DNA of 43,199 nucleotides from Bryobacterales bacterium (GCA_003136575.1 PLEX01000059.1:2964-46162); one strand, 5' to 3'; counted from the stretch's first letter, positions 22,371 through 32,445 are shown. Translations and numbers: made by a program. Notes: generated from the sequence alone by a model not told the origin.

Positions 22371-24317
22371 ATGTCCATTACGACACGATCATTGTCAAAG
22401 GCGATATTGGTCACGCTGCTGGCCAGTGCAGCTTCGTTCGCCGGCTCGGTTGCGCCGGATTTGAATGCGCTTAGTTCGAATACCGTTCTTCAGGTCATTG
22501 TCGGCCTCAATCCGGCGCAAACGCCGTCCCCAGCCAACATGATTGGCGCGGTTACGGTGGCCACACTTCCCAGTGCGCTCGTATTGCAAACCACGGCCGG
22601 CACCGCGATCAACCTGGCCACCGACCCCGCGGTTAGCCATGTCGCGGTCAACCATACGCTGATCGGGAGCGGCTCGTTCGTTTACGATTATTTGCCCGCG
22701 GCCGTGCAGCCCGTATCGGCTCCTTATGCTGGAATTGCGCCTGCCGGGAGCTTTGGCGCAGGCGTCGGAGTGGCTGTGATCGACAGCGGTATCCACACCG
22801 GCAGCACCGACCTCATCGGCAACGGGCGGAACGGCGTGGGCGCTTCGCGCGTGTGGTATTCGCAAAGCTTCATTCCATACGAGACGACGCCCGACGATCT
22901 TTACGGCCACGGTACTCACGTTGCCGGAATTATTGCCGGCGACGGATCCAACAGTTACGGTCCGCTTTACTTTAACGATATTCATGGTGTCGCTCCCGGG
23001 GCTCACCTGATCAACCTGAAGGTCATCGATCAGAACGGTGTGTCCAACGACGCCGAGGTCATTCAAGCCATCCAGACCGCGATTCAGCTTAAGGATGTGT
23101 TTAACATCCAGGTGATCAACCTGTCGCTGGGCCGGCCCGCGTTTGAGAGCTACACGGTCGATCCGCTGGATCAGGCCGTGGAACAAGCCTGGGCCGCCGG
23201 CATCACAGTGGTCGTGGCTGCCGGCAATGGAGGCCGTCACGAACCCGGCGCCATTACAAGAGGCTACGGCACGATCGAAGTACCTGGCAACGATCCGCTC
23301 GTAATCACCGTTGGAGCCATGAATACCAAAGGTACGGCTACCCGTTCGGACGACATCATAACGTCGTACAGCTCGAAGGGACCGACAATGGGCGACGCCG
23401 TAGTGAAGCCGGATCTGGTCGCCCCCGGCAATCTCATCTTTTCCATCCGCATTCCGGGTTCGACGCTCGATCTCGCGGAACCGACCAATGCCGCGCCTTT
23501 GTCTGCATACGTCACTTCCCCGGCAGGCCAGGCACAGAACTACTTCGTCTTGAGCGGTACGAGCATGGCAGCCGCGGCGACGAGCGGCGCTGTCGCATCG
23601 CTGCTGAGCACATCGGCTAACGCGAACCTGACACCGGATCAGGTCAAGGCGCGACTGATGCTTACGGCCACGAAGAATTTTCCTCAGTATTCGATCATCA
23701 CCGATTCGATCACCGGCCAGAAGTTCGACGTCGCGTACGACATATTCACGGTGGGAGCGGGTTATCTGAATCTGGACGCGGCGATCGCCAGCACGGCGAC
23801 CCTTCCGACCGGGATGAATGCAGCCTCTCCGATTGCGAATGTGAACGGCACACTCGATGCGAACGGTCGGGCGATCGTCACGATCGTGAACGACCTCTCG
23901 GCTGTCTGGGGCAGTTCGGCCGTCTGGGGCAGTTCAGCGGTCTGGGGCAGTTCGGCTGTCTGGGGATCTTCCGTTTGGTCCGCCGGCCAATCCGCCGTGT
24001 GGGGTAGTTCGGCAGTGTGGGGTAGTTCCGCAGTGTGGGGCAGCTCCGCTGTGTGGGGGAGCTCGGCCGTCTGGGGTAGTTCGGCGGTCTGGGGCAGCTC
24101 CGCAGTATGGGGTAGCTCCGCGGTGTGGGGAAGTTCGGCCCCCACAAGCAGTTCAGCAGTGTGGGGCAGTTCCGCTGTCTGGGGCAGCTCGGCAGTCTGG
24201 GGTAGTTCCGCAGTCTGGGGCAGCTCTGCAGTCTGGGGCAGCTCAGCGGTTTGGGGCAGTTCCACGATTTGGTCGGACTCGGCCGTGTGGGGAAGCCTGC
24301 TGGACGGCGATCAGTAA
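22371..24317 (+). CDS. Secreted S8 (subtilisin-like) serine protease with AVWGSS-repeat tail
   Basis: 648 residues from ATG 22371 (SD GGAGGAAGGAA); an in-frame upstream ATG at 22329 is less likely. Signal peptide (MSITTRSLSKAILVTLLASAASFAG). Catalytic Asp138 is in VAVIDSG, His180 in YGHGTHVAGIIAG, Ser near 398 in LSGTSMAAAATSG, with the oxyanion region VVVAAGNGG between. From about residue 508 to the end runs a low-complexity tail of AVWGSS hexapeptides: 18 exact copies by my count in blocks of 4, 8 and 6, broken by VWSAGQS and APTSSS, then TIWSDSAVWGSLL. The tail may anchor or multimerise the enzyme, or form a stacked beta structure; this is inference. A terminator follows. Confidence 0.93.
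   Translation: MSITTRSLSKAILVTLLASAASFAGSVAPDLNALSSNTVLQVIVGLNPAQTPSPANMIGAVTVATLPSALVLQTTAGTAINLATDPAVSHVAVNHTLIGSGSFVYDYLPAAVQPVSAPYAGIAPAGSFGAGVGVAVIDSGIHTGSTDLIGNGRNGVGASRVWYSQSFIPYETTPDDLYGHGTHVAGIIAGDGSNSYGPLYFNDIHGVAPGAHLINLKVIDQNGVSNDAEVIQAIQTAIQLKDVFNIQVINLSLGRPAFESYTVDPLDQAVEQAWAAGITVVVAAGNGGRHEPGAITRGYGTIEVPGNDPLVITVGAMNTKGTATRSDDIITSYSSKGPTMGDAVVKPDLVAPGNLIFSIRIPGSTLDLAEPTNAAPLSAYVTSPAGQAQNYFVLSGTSMAAAATSGAVASLLSTSANANLTPDQVKARLMLTATKNFPQYSIITDSITGQKFDVAYDIFTVGAGYLNLDAAIASTATLPTGMNAASPIANVNGTLDANGRAIVTIVNDLSAVWGSSAVWGSSAVWGSSAVWGSSVWSAGQSAVWGSSAVWGSSAVWGSSAVWGSSAVWGSSAVWGSSAVWGSSAVWGSSAPTSSSAVWGSSAVWGSSAVWGSSAVWGSSAVWGSSAVWGSSTIWSDSAVWGSLLDGDQ
23896..24299 (+). repeat. 18-bp coding repeats (AVWGSS)
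   Basis: About 18 intact 18-bp units of the form GCn-GTn-TGG-GGn-AGy-TCn, with synonymous drift between units. This indicates selection for the hexapeptide rather than recent perfect duplication. Two interruptions separate blocks of 4, 8 and 6 units. Confidence 0.9.
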
Positions 24318-24346
24318 AAAGGCGGGACCACGATTAGCCTGATTCC

Positions 24347-24384
24347 AGAGGGCGTTAGTTCCGCCGGAACTAACGCCCTCTTTG
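24347..24384 (+). terminator. Intrinsic terminator after the subtilase
   Basis: AGAGGGCGTTAGTTCC (24347-24362) pairs perfectly with GGAACTAACGCCCTCT (24366-24381) around a GCC loop, 29 nt after the stop, followed by a short T-rich run (TTGTCGTT). The converging dinB gene ends just beyond it. Confidence 0.8.
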
Positions 24385-24394
24385 TCGTTCCATA

Positions 24395-25648
24395 CTATGA
24401 ACGCGGGCGCGGTTCTTTTCCGGGCAGAGCGGCGGGGTTTTCCTGCACCCTTTCCTTGTACTTGCCGCGAAGCCCCGATCCCAGCGAGACGGCCGACTCG
24501 CCGTACTTGTCCCTGAGCCGATCGGTGGCCAGAAGCGCTTGCCTCCAGCGTTCCGAGCGGCCATCGTCGATCAGATTCATCTGCCCCTGCTCTTCGGTGA
24601 AACCCGACGCGTGAATCCCGATGAGCCGCACGGCCTGGCGGCGGTCCCAATTGGCGTGCAGCAGACGGCGTGAATGTTCGACGAGGTCGATATCGATCTG
24701 GGTCGGTGCCGGAAGCGAATGCGCGCGGGTAATGGTCGTGAAGTCCGAATATCGCAGCTTGAGTTGGACCGTGCGGGCGTGGAGGCCGTGTTCGCGCAGG
24801 CGCCGGCCGACTTTTTCCGCGAGATGCGCCAGCGTCGCCTCAATCTGAGCGGCGTCCGGCGTGTCGCGATTGAACGTGTGCTCATGGCTGATCGATTTCG
24901 GTTCGGCGCGTTCACCGGAGGCGGCGTCCGGCATCTCCCTGTCAAACCAGCCCCCGGCATCCACGCCCCGGGCTTTACCCGCCAGCGCCAGGCCCCACTT
25001 GCCGAAACGGGCTTCGAGATCGGATTCGGCAAGGCTGGCGAGATCGCCAATGCGGCGAATGCCGATCGCGTGCAGGTTCTTCTCGGTCACCTTACCCACG
25101 CCTGGTATGCGGCGCACTTCAAGAGGCGCGAGAAAGTTGGCTTCCACGCCGGGCATGACGGAAAGGATGCCGTTGGGCTTCGCTTGATCGGAGGCTATTT
25201 TCGCCACCAGCCGCGAGGTCGCGATGCCGACCGAACAGTTGAGCCCGGTTTCGGCTTTCATGGTTTCGTGCAACGCATGGGCGGACCGCAGAGGCGGACC
25301 GAGGAGGCGCTCAGTGCCCGTCATATCGACATAAGCCTCATCCACGGACGCCATCTCTACCAGCGGCGAGAAGTGCTGGAGAACGGCGTAAACGCGGCCG
25401 GAGTAATCGCGATAACGCTCGGGATGGCCTTCGACGAAGATGGCCTGCGGACAAAGCTTGTGCGCGGTGCGCAGCGGCATTGCGGAGTGGACACCGAATT
25501 TGCGCGCGGCGTATGAGGCTGCGGAGACGACGCCGCGCTCGTCGCTCTTGCCGCCGACGACGACGGGCTTGCCTTTGAGGGAAGGATCGAAGATCTCTTC
25601 GACGGAGACGAAGAAAGCGTCCATGTCGACGTGGAAGATGGTCTTCAT
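24395..25648 (-). CDS. dinB: DNA polymerase IV (Y-family translesion polymerase)
   Basis: 417 residues from ATG 25648, 13 nt after the prmC stop; an in-frame start at 25726 lies inside prmC and is rejected. The start MKTIFHVDMDAFFVSVE carries the first metal-binding Asp (residue 8). ASVDEAYVDMTGTERL supplies the catalytic Asp-Glu, and SAASYAARKFGVHSAMP and IATSRLVAKIASDQAKPNG are finger and palm signatures. The helix-hairpin-helix RRIPGVGKVTEKNL and little-finger domain are complete. The last 40 residues form an unusual basic tail in place of a clear beta-clamp-binding motif. Likely cotranscribed with prmC, unlike the usual stand-alone dinB. Confidence 0.95.
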   Translation of the reverse strand: MKTIFHVDMDAFFVSVEEIFDPSLKGKPVVVGGKSDERGVVSAASYAARKFGVHSAMPLRTAHKLCPQAIFVEGHPERYRDYSGRVYAVLQHFSPLVEMASVDEAYVDMTGTERLLGPPLRSAHALHETMKAETGLNCSVGIATSRLVAKIASDQAKPNGILSVMPGVEANFLAPLEVRRIPGVGKVTEKNLHAIGIRRIGDLASLAESDLEARFGKWGLALAGKARGVDAGGWFDREMPDAASGERAEPKSISHEHTFNRDTPDAAQIEATLAHLAEKVGRRLREHGLHARTVQLKLRYSDFTTITRAHSLPAPTQIDIDLVEHSRRLLHANWDRRQAVRLIGIHASGFTEEQGQMNLIDDGRSERWRQALLATDRLRDKYGESAVSLGSGLRGKYKERVQENPAALPGKEPRPRS

Positions 25649-25661
25649 TTCCCGCAGGGCC

Positions 25662-26489
25662 TCATGATGGCTTCTCGCAGGACAGGACGCGCGGGATGCC
25701 GGCCAAGTCCGCTGCGATTTCCACATTCTGCCAGTCCGCAGCGAACGCGGAAGCGGAGTCGGCCAGTCCGCAGCCGAGTTCGAGTGCCAGCAAGCCCCCT
25801 GGCTTCAAGACGCGCCATGCTTCGGGAAACAGCCGGCGATAGATGTCGAGTCCGTCGGGACCGGCGAACAGCGCGAGATGAGGCTCCCAGTCGCGGACCT
25901 CGCGCTGCATCGATTCGCGGTCTGTGAGCGACACGTAGGGAGGGTTGGAAACAACCACTTCTATCGACGCGTCGGCAATTGGCGTGAGCAGGTCAGCGGC
26001 AACGAAGCCGACCCTCGCCTGAAGGAACACTGCATTCGCGCCTGCGACGCGCAGTGCGGCCGACGAAATGTCCGTGGCCATCACGGACACACCCAGTTCC
26101 AGGGCGAGCGTGATCGCGATAGCCCCCGATCCGGTTCCAACGTCCACTATCGTTCCCGCATCCGGCCTGCGTTTGACTACAGTCTCGATCAGAAGCTCGG
26201 TCTCCGGGCGCGGGATCAGTACGTCGGGCGAAACGGCGAACGGGCGGCCGTAGAATTCCTGCTTCTTCGTGATGTACTGGAGCGGCTTACCCTGCATCCG
26301 CTCGTGCAGCCAGCGGCCGTAGTGGATCCATTCGACTTCGCGAAGTTCGCGCTCGGGATGGGCGTACAAATACGTCCGCTCGCAGCGGACCGCATGGCAG
26401 AGAAGCAGCTCGGCGGTGAGACGCGGCTCCGGCGTACCCGAGCCGGTGAGGAGATCCGTGCCCTGGGTCACTGCCGTACGGAGAGTCAA
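25662..26489 (-). CDS. prmC: Release factor glutamine N5-methyltransferase
   Basis: 275 residues. The N-terminal helical domain includes GKPLQYITKKQEFYGRPF, and PDVLIPRPETELLIE precedes the SAM-binding motif I VDVGTGSGAIAITLA. The catalytic NPPY (VVSNPPYV) contacts the Gln side chain. It methylates the GGQ glutamine of RF1 and RF2. It lies 15 nt downstream of prfA, its substrate gene, a conserved pairing in bacteria. Confidence 0.96.
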   Translation of the reverse strand: MTLRTAVTQGTDLLTGSGTPEPRLTAELLLCHAVRCERTYLYAHPERELREVEWIHYGRWLHERMQGKPLQYITKKQEFYGRPFAVSPDVLIPRPETELLIETVVKRRPDAGTIVDVGTGSGAIAITLALELGVSVMATDISSAALRVAGANAVFLQARVGFVAADLLTPIADASIEVVVSNPPYVSLTDRESMQREVRDWEPHLALFAGPDGLDIYRRLFPEAWRVLKPGGLLALELGCGLADSASAFAADWQNVEIAADLAGIPRVLSCEKPS

Positions 26490-26504
26490 TGCCTTTGCAA
26501 GCCG

Positions 26505-27584
26505 TTACGCGGCTATGCCCTCTTCGCCCAGTTTCTCGGCCTGGTAGTGCGCGACCAGCGCGTCGATGATTTGGTCGAGCCGGCCCTGCATCACGAGATC
26601 GAGTTGGTGCAGAGTCAGCCCGATGCGGTGATCGGTGAGCCTGTTCTGCGGGAAGTTGTAAGTGCGGATTTTTTCGCTGCGGTCGCCGGTGCCGACCATG
26701 GCGCGCCGATCCGCGCCTATGGCATCCTGCTGTTTCTGAAGTTCGATTTCATAGAGCCGGGAGCGCAGCACCCGCATAGCCTTCGCGCGATTCTTGATCT
26801 GCGATTTTTCGTCCTGGCAGGACACGATTACGCCCGTCGGCAGATGCGTGATCCGAACGGCGGAATAAGTCGTGTTGACCGACTGGCCACCGGGACCCGA
26901 AGAACAAAAAGTGTCGATGCGGATATCCTTCTCTTCGACCTTGATTTCGACTTCATCGGCTTCGGGAAGCACGGCCACCGTGATCGCCGAAGTGTGAACG
27001 CGCCCCTGCTGCTCGGTCTCCGGCACACGCTGCACGCGATGCACGCCGCTCTCGTATTTCATGCGGCTGTAAACGCGATTCCCGCTGATGAGCGCCAGCA
27101 CTTCCTTGAGCCCGCCGACCGCCGAATCGCTCGAAGACGTTACTTCGACCCGCCATCTCTGGGTTTCGGCATAGCGCAAATACATGCGGAAGACTTCCGC
27201 GGCGAAGAGACTGGCTTCGTCCCCGCCCGCGCCCGCGCGGATTTCGAGAACCACGTCTTTCTCGTCGAGCGGGTCTTTCGGAAGCAACAGAATCTTGAGA
27301 TCCTGCTCGATCTGCGCCATACGGGGTTCAACGCCTTCGATCTCCAGTCGCGCCATCTCGCGCATATCGGGATCGGGCTCGTCGAGCATGGCTTTCGCCT
27401 GATTCAACTCGTCTTCCGCCACCTTGTAGTCGCGGTACTTGGCGACGATCTCCGACAGATCGCTGTGGGTTTTGGCGACTTTACGGTACTGGTCGCCGTC
27501 GCTTATGATTGCCGGGTCGGCCATTTGCGCCGTCAATTCGGCGTATCGGGCCTCCATCTGGTCCAGTTTGTCGCGGTATTTCAT
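26505..27584 (-). CDS. prfA: Peptide chain release factor 1
   Basis: 359 residues, full length for RF1. It reads UAG and UAA and triggers peptide release. GGQ is in [24 protein letters not shown]. The codon-recognition tripeptide is PET in [15 protein letters not shown], where E. coli has [17 protein letters not shown] is the domain 2 signature. It sits 3 nt downstream of the DUF1385 gene and is followed by prmC, its modifying enzyme. Confidence 0.97.
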   Translation of the reverse strand: MKYRDKLDQMEARYAELTAQMADPAIISDGDQYRKVAKTHSDLSEIVAKYRDYKVAEDELNQAKAMLDEPDPDMREMARLEIEGVEPRMAQIEQDLKILLLPKDPLDEKDVVLEIRAGAGGDEASLFAAEVFRMYLRYAETQRWRVEVTSSSDSAVGGLKEVLALISGNRVYSRMKYESGVHRVQRVPETEQQGRVHTSAITVAVLPEADEVEIKVEEKDIRIDTFCSSGPGGQSVNTTYSAVRITHLPTGVIVSCQDEKSQIKNRAKAMRVLRSRLYEIELQKQQDAIGADRRAMVGTGDRSEKIRTYNFPQNRLTDHRIGLTLHQLDLVMQGRLDQIIDALVAHYQAEKLGEEGIAA

Positions 27585-27587
27585 GAG

Positions 27588-28598
27588 TTACGCGATCACA
27601 AGTTCGCCGCCCTGGCGGGCCTCAAGCGCCATCGCGCCATCGAGCGCGCGGATAGCGACTTCGGCCTGCTCGTCTGAAGGAGGCTTGGTGGTGATGCGTT
27701 GGGTCCAGAGGCCCGGGGCGGCCAGAAGCGCAAGAAACGATCCGCGGCGCTTCGCGGCAAAACGGATGAGTTCGTAGCTCAGGCCGGCGATTAATGGCAG
27801 AAGCGCGACGCGGATGGCGAACTTCGCCACAAAACCGTGCACGGGTATGAACATGTAGACGACCATCGAAATGACCATGATCACGAACATGAAACTGGTG
27901 CCGCAACGCGGATGCCATGTCACGAATTGCTGCGCGTTGGCGACATTTACTGGTTTGCCCGACTCGAAATTGAAAACGACCTTATGCTCCGCACCATGAT
28001 ACTCGAACACGCGGCGGATTTCCTTCGAGCGCGACAGAAGGAAAAGGAAACCGACGAAAATGCCGAGGCGGATGATGCCGTCGACGAGGTTGAACAAAAT
28101 CTGTCCCTTGATCCCCGAGGCATTCATGGCGGGCGCAAAACGGGAGAGCATTTCGGTCAGCTTCAGGGGCACCAGCTTGTACAGCACGATAAAAAAGAGC
28201 ACCGAGAAAATAATCTGGCCGTTCATCATCCACGACGAAACCGCCGGTTTCGATACGGCATCTTTCGTTGCTTCCGGTTTGGCGACGTCGTCGAGAATGG
28301 CATTGGCCGAGAATTTGAGCGCCATCATGCCAAGCGACATCGCCTGGCCAAGAGTTCCGAGACCGCGCAGGATGGGCCACTTGAAGTATTTGTGCTTCTC
28401 CGAGACGCGGGCGACCGGCATTTCTTCGGTCACTATTTCGCCCGATGGTTTGCGGACGGCGACGCAATAGCTATGGGGCGCGCGCATCATGACGCCCTCC
28501 ATCACAGCCTGGCCGCCGACGAGAGTTTCCTCGCCGCTTTCAAGTATGGGAAGCATCTGGACGTGCGCAAACAGACGGAAAAAAGTGCGGAGAGACAA
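27588..28598 (-). CDS. DUF1385 family membrane protein (YqhQ-like)
   Basis: 336 residues; in-frame ATG 28556 (MLPILESGEETLVGGQAVMEG) is an alternative start. The DUF1385 signature GGQAVMEGVMMRAPHSYCVAVRKPSGEI opens the protein. Four or more membrane segments follow (IFSVLFFIVLYKLVPL, GIIRLGIFVGFLFLLS, FMFVIMVISMVVYMFIP), plus a conserved YHGAEHKVVFNFESG and a WHPRCGTSF block. Function is unknown, but the gene precedes prfA in many bacteria, as here. Confidence 0.9.
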   Translation of the reverse strand: MSLRTFFRLFAHVQMLPILESGEETLVGGQAVMEGVMMRAPHSYCVAVRKPSGEIVTEEMPVARVSEKHKYFKWPILRGLGTLGQAMSLGMMALKFSANAILDDVAKPEATKDAVSKPAVSSWMMNGQIIFSVLFFIVLYKLVPLKLTEMLSRFAPAMNASGIKGQILFNLVDGIIRLGIFVGFLFLLSRSKEIRRVFEYHGAEHKVVFNFESGKPVNVANAQQFVTWHPRCGTSFMFVIMVISMVVYMFIPVHGFVAKFAIRVALLPLIAGLSYELIRFAAKRRGSFLALLAAPGLWTQRITTKPPSDEQAEVAIRALDGAMALEARQGGELVIA

Positions 28599-28714
28599 TC
28601 GTATTCCTTTGATAGTCTTATTATCCCACAGTTGGAATTTGGAGCGCTTCCAGCGGAGAGCCGGACAATTCTTTTGGCGCGTGCCTTCGTCGTGCGGCGG
28701 GAGGACTCGCGAAA

Positions 28715-28752
28715 TAAAAAGGGGCCGATACCCGTTCGCCGGGTATCGGCCC
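28715..28752 (-). terminator. Intrinsic terminator of the TonB receptor gene
   Basis: On the minus strand a perfect 13-bp stem, GGGCCGATACCCG with CGGGTATCGGCCC (28722-28734 / 28740-28752), has a 5-nt loop and is followed by CTTTTTATTTC. This classical intrinsic terminator lies 30 nt after the receptor stop. Confidence 0.92.
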
Positions 28753-28782
28753 TTCCGCCTGCCTGAATTGCAGCCCTCTCCG

Positions 28783-31700
28783 CTAGAACTGGAGCCTGGC
28801 CGAGAATGCCATAATACGGGCGTTAGCCGTACCGGTGGGCAGGCCTACGGCGTTCGCATTCGACACCTGGTTCGTTGTCGGATTAAACGTGATGCCGGTG
28901 TTCATGCCGTTGAATTCCGAGTGGTTAAACGCATTGTAAGCCTGTGCCTGGATCTTCAGGACACGCTTCTCGCTTCCGAGCGGGATGATCTTTGTCATCG
29001 TCATGTCGAAGTTCGTAATGTGCGGGTAAGTAAGAACACCGGCACCCCCGCCCAGATTACCGAGAGCCGGCGGCCCGACGATCGAGTTATTCGGTCCGGT
29101 CGCCAGCGCGGGCATGGCGAATGCGTTCGGATTGAAGTACGTGCCGGCCGGGACGTTCGCCAGCGGATTGCCGATCACCGCGCAACGCTGACCGACGTCG
29201 GGCGTTCCGGTATATCCGCCGGTGACGCTCGCCGCACCGGAAGTCAGGCCGCAACCCGGATTAAACGGGGCACCGCTCTGAACCGCGGTGATCCCGGAAA
29301 ACTGCCAGTGATCGGTGATGTAGCCCAGTCCCTTGACTCCCATCTTCTTCGCGATGCCGGGAATGTCGTAGGAATAATTGATCTGAAGGTTGATCGGGCG
29401 GTCGGTGCCGATCCGGCCGTAATTCCATTGTTCGTTGCTTGGTACGCCGTTTGTGCCGGTGAGGACCGGGGAGTAACTGGTCGTCCCCATCGCCTTGGAG
29501 TAGGTGAACGCTGTCCCGAGGGACAATCCGTGCGAATAACGCTTGTTGATCGTCGAAGTCAGAGCATTATAAGTGGAGTGTCCGAGGAACTGATTTACCG
29601 TGATCGAGCCGTACCCTGGGTAAATATTCCTCTCCAGATTGCTGTTCAGGTTATTGCTGGTGTTGCCGCCCGTGGTCGGATCCAGATTTGCGGCGTTGAA
29701 CGGCCATTCTCCACCGACGGGAATGTAGTTCTCGTCGTAGGTGAGATGCTCATGATAAACGTACTGTAGCGTGTAGCCGATGTCGACCACGAGGTTGCTC
29801 CCGAACGTGTGCTGAAGGCCGGCGCTGGCGCTTTGCACCGTGTCCCACGGTACCTGGGCGGGATAAACGGTCGGAGCGACTGGAGAGACACCAGCCTGTG
29901 TGCTGAGGGATGGAACCGTACCGGTATTCGCGGCCGAGATCTGACCAAGGGTCAGATTGCTGACACTGACGGCATAAGCCTCAGGAGCCTGGCCGGAGAG
30001 ACCATAATATTGGTTGCCATCCAGACGGTTGTAGAAAATGCCCCATCCGCCGCGGAAAGCCGTCTTACCGTCGCCAAACAGGTCATAAGCAAATCCGAGA
30101 CGCGGCGCGGCCACCAGCGCCTGCTGATGGTAGGGGGCTTCCGGCACTCCGCCGGGACCGCCGAGGACCTGCATTCCCGATGCCGGAAGGCCGGAGTTCG
30201 GAACCAGATCGCCAATCTGCGAACTGCTCACCGTGGCGCCCGTAGCCGGGTCGCGCGCCACAAGCCCGTTGTTGGCGGTGCAGGTGGCGGCGCCATTCGA
30301 GCAGAACGGCGTGTAGAGACGCGCCTGAGCCGATTTCGAATAAAGGCTCGGGAAGAAGTTCTCATTCGTGAAGTTATTGTCTTCCTGCGGTGACTGGTGG
30401 TAGAAGCGAACGCCCAGATCGAGCGTCAGCCTGCGATTCACTTTCCAGTTATCCTGGAAGTACTCTTCGTAGTTCTGATAGACAAAGTTGAAGGTGGTCG
30501 TTTCGTTCCACTGCGTGTAGCTGGAAACGTTACCCAGCAGGGCATTGGCAAGACCATCGCCGCTGTTCAGGAATGGAGTCGAAGTCGATGCGCCAAAGCT
30601 GTAGGCGCCCGCATAATTCCTGTAAGATCCCTGATACTTTGTGTTGAACTCGACGTAGATGCCGGCCTTCAGCGAATGATGGCCGACGATCTTGCTGATA
30701 TTATCCATGTAATACCAGGTCGGATTCGTAGCGATTTCCTGGCCCGCGGCCGCTCCGGTGCGACCGTAAGACATCAAATTGCCCGTCGGCAGGCTGCCAA
30801 AGCTGAAAGTCGGCAGAATGGTCGGATTCGCGTAACCGTTGATTCCCTGCGACGGGTCGGTCGGTACCGGGAACAGCGTGGGAATGTTCGGAATCAGCGA
30901 ACGGGCTTCGGTGGCGAAGTTGTCCGTGGTGATATACGTGTACTGGTCCCAGTTGTATGCCAGAGTCGTTTCGTTGACCATGGTCGGCGAAATGGTGTAA
31001 GTCAGCGTGCCGGAATCGCTGTGCCCGCCGTTCGGGTGGTTGATAGGCGAGATCCCTTTGGCGCCGAGCAACCCTCCGATATCCGTGCTGAACTGCACGC
31101 CGTCATAAAGGTTGTACATATAATCGGCGTCGTTCAGCCAGCGGACATAACCGCTCAGTTTGCTGTTGATGTAAATGTCCGACCGGGCGACGCTGTTCAG
31201 GCGGGGGTGGATTGCGCTGGCCTGCTCGAAGTAGTTAACAACGTTCAACTGGTTGGCCAACACAGGGGTAAAGTTCGGGAGGGGGAAGAAATTCAGCATT
31301 GCCTGGCCTACCGGATTCAGACGCGACGCCGGAATCATGTTGTTGGCGAACTGCACGTTGCCGTTCGAGGGGTCGAGCAGTTTGATCGCCGTGCCGTTGT
31401 TGTTGAACGTCTGCGAAAAGTCGCCATTGCGCTCAAGGGCTGTCGGCGTGTAAACCGATTCCGAACCGCCGCTGACGAACTGTCCGGTGCGCTCCTGCGA
31501 CCAGAAGAAGAAGAGGCGCTTGCGGTCGCGGTTGAAATGCTTCGGGATGAATACCGGTCCGCCGATGCTGTAGGTTTCGACGTTGTACCGGTAGGGCACG
31601 CGCGGTGTTGCGGCGCCGTTCTTCAGCGTGTGATTGTTCGCCCAGGTATCGGCGTTGAATTCTTCGTGGCGATGGTTCCACGCCGCGGTCCCGTGAAATT

Positions 31701-32445
31701 CCTGCGTGCCATTCTTGGTGACGACCGTGATCTGGCCGCCAGAGTTGTGGCCGAATTCCGCCTGGAAATTCGATGTCAAAACCTTCAACTCCTGAACCGC
31801 ATCGAGGTTGGGTTCCACCTGAAGCGAGGTGTTCGAACCCGTGTCCATATCGGTGACGCCGTCGACCGTGAAGTTGAGCGCCGTAAAGCCACCGTTGATG
31901 TTCATTCCGCTGATTGCGCCGTGGCTGGTAACGTCGCGGCTGGCGGTGTCGATGACGCCGGGAACGAGGCGGACATAGCCGAACAGATCGCGGCCCTTGA
32001 GAGTGAGGTCGTCGAGGTCGGCCGAATCTACCGTCTGAGATTTTTCGGAACTCTGGAGTTGCACCGCGGCCGCTTCGGCTGTGACGGAGATCGATTCCGA
32101 TACGCTGCCGAGCTGCAAGATCATCTTGCCTGCGTTGTGAGTCTCTTCGGCCGTGACGACGATTCCGGTCTGCGTTTCGCTCTTGAAGCCCGTCGCCTTA
32201 ACGACGATGTTATAGTTGCCGGGCTTGACTTCGGCGAAACGATAATTGCCGAGGCTGTCGGTGGTTCCCGTACGAACCTCACCGGTGTCGACGCTGTTCA
32301 GCGTCACAGGCGCGCCCGAAACTACGGCGTTCGCCGGATCGACGACGGCTCCGACGATCGAGCTGGTAACGGTTTGTGCAAACAAGCTGACACTGCTGAG
32401 TGACAGCACGGCAAAGACGAGGCGTGCTTGGTTCTGAATTTTCAT
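28783..32445 (-). CDS. Oar-type TonB-dependent outer-membrane receptor
   Basis: 1,220 residues. Signal peptide (about 1-23, ending LFAQ), carboxypeptidase-regulatory-like domain (about 27-105: SSIVGAVVDPANAVVSGAPVTL, GNYRFAEVKPGNYNIVVKATGF), plug domain (about 115-250: VQLQSSEKSQTVDSADLDDLTLKGRDL, GQITVVTKNGTQEFHGTA), then a long beta-barrel ending with the aromatic C-terminus FSARLQF. This architecture (OMF_Oar group) is massively expanded in Acidobacteriota and is linked to uptake of polymers, mostly sugars or peptides. SD AGGGG lies just upstream. It is divergent from two sugar isomerase-like genes, which suggests a carbohydrate ligand, though no SusD partner is present. Confidence 0.95.
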   Translation of the reverse strand: MKIQNQARLVFAVLSLSSVSLFAQTVTSSIVGAVVDPANAVVSGAPVTLNSVDTGEVRTGTTDSLGNYRFAEVKPGNYNIVVKATGFKSETQTGIVVTAEETHNAGKMILQLGSVSESISVTAEAAAVQLQSSEKSQTVDSADLDDLTLKGRDLFGYVRLVPGVIDTASRDVTSHGAISGMNINGGFTALNFTVDGVTDMDTGSNTSLQVEPNLDAVQELKVLTSNFQAEFGHNSGGQITVVTKNGTQEFHGTAAWNHRHEEFNADTWANNHTLKNGAATPRVPYRYNVETYSIGGPVFIPKHFNRDRKRLFFFWSQERTGQFVSGGSESVYTPTALERNGDFSQTFNNNGTAIKLLDPSNGNVQFANNMIPASRLNPVGQAMLNFFPLPNFTPVLANQLNVVNYFEQASAIHPRLNSVARSDIYINSKLSGYVRWLNDADYMYNLYDGVQFSTDIGGLLGAKGISPINHPNGGHSDSGTLTYTISPTMVNETTLAYNWDQYTYITTDNFATEARSLIPNIPTLFPVPTDPSQGINGYANPTILPTFSFGSLPTGNLMSYGRTGAAAGQEIATNPTWYYMDNISKIVGHHSLKAGIYVEFNTKYQGSYRNYAGAYSFGASTSTPFLNSGDGLANALLGNVSSYTQWNETTTFNFVYQNYEEYFQDNWKVNRRLTLDLGVRFYHQSPQEDNNFTNENFFPSLYSKSAQARLYTPFCSNGAATCTANNGLVARDPATGATVSSSQIGDLVPNSGLPASGMQVLGGPGGVPEAPYHQQALVAAPRLGFAYDLFGDGKTAFRGGWGIFYNRLDGNQYYGLSGQAPEAYAVSVSNLTLGQISAANTGTVPSLSTQAGVSPVAPTVYPAQVPWDTVQSASAGLQHTFGSNLVVDIGYTLQYVYHEHLTYDENYIPVGGEWPFNAANLDPTTGGNTSNNLNSNLERNIYPGYGSITVNQFLGHSTYNALTSTINKRYSHGLSLGTAFTYSKAMGTTSYSPVLTGTNGVPSNEQWNYGRIGTDRPINLQINYSYDIPGIAKKMGVKGLGYITDHWQFSGITAVQSGAPFNPGCGLTSGAASVTGGYTGTPDVGQRCAVIGNPLANVPAGTYFNPNAFAMPALATGPNNSIVGPPALGNLGGGAGVLTYPHITNFDMTMTKIIPLGSEKRVLKIQAQAYNAFNHSEFNGMNTGITFNPTTNQVSNANAVGLPTGTANARIMAFSARLQF

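Noticed and set aside
30397-32403. 668-codon open frame on the plus strand opposite the TonB receptor
   Set aside because: It is antisense to a well-supported 1,220-residue receptor, has no SD or domain, and is typical of frames opened by high GC.
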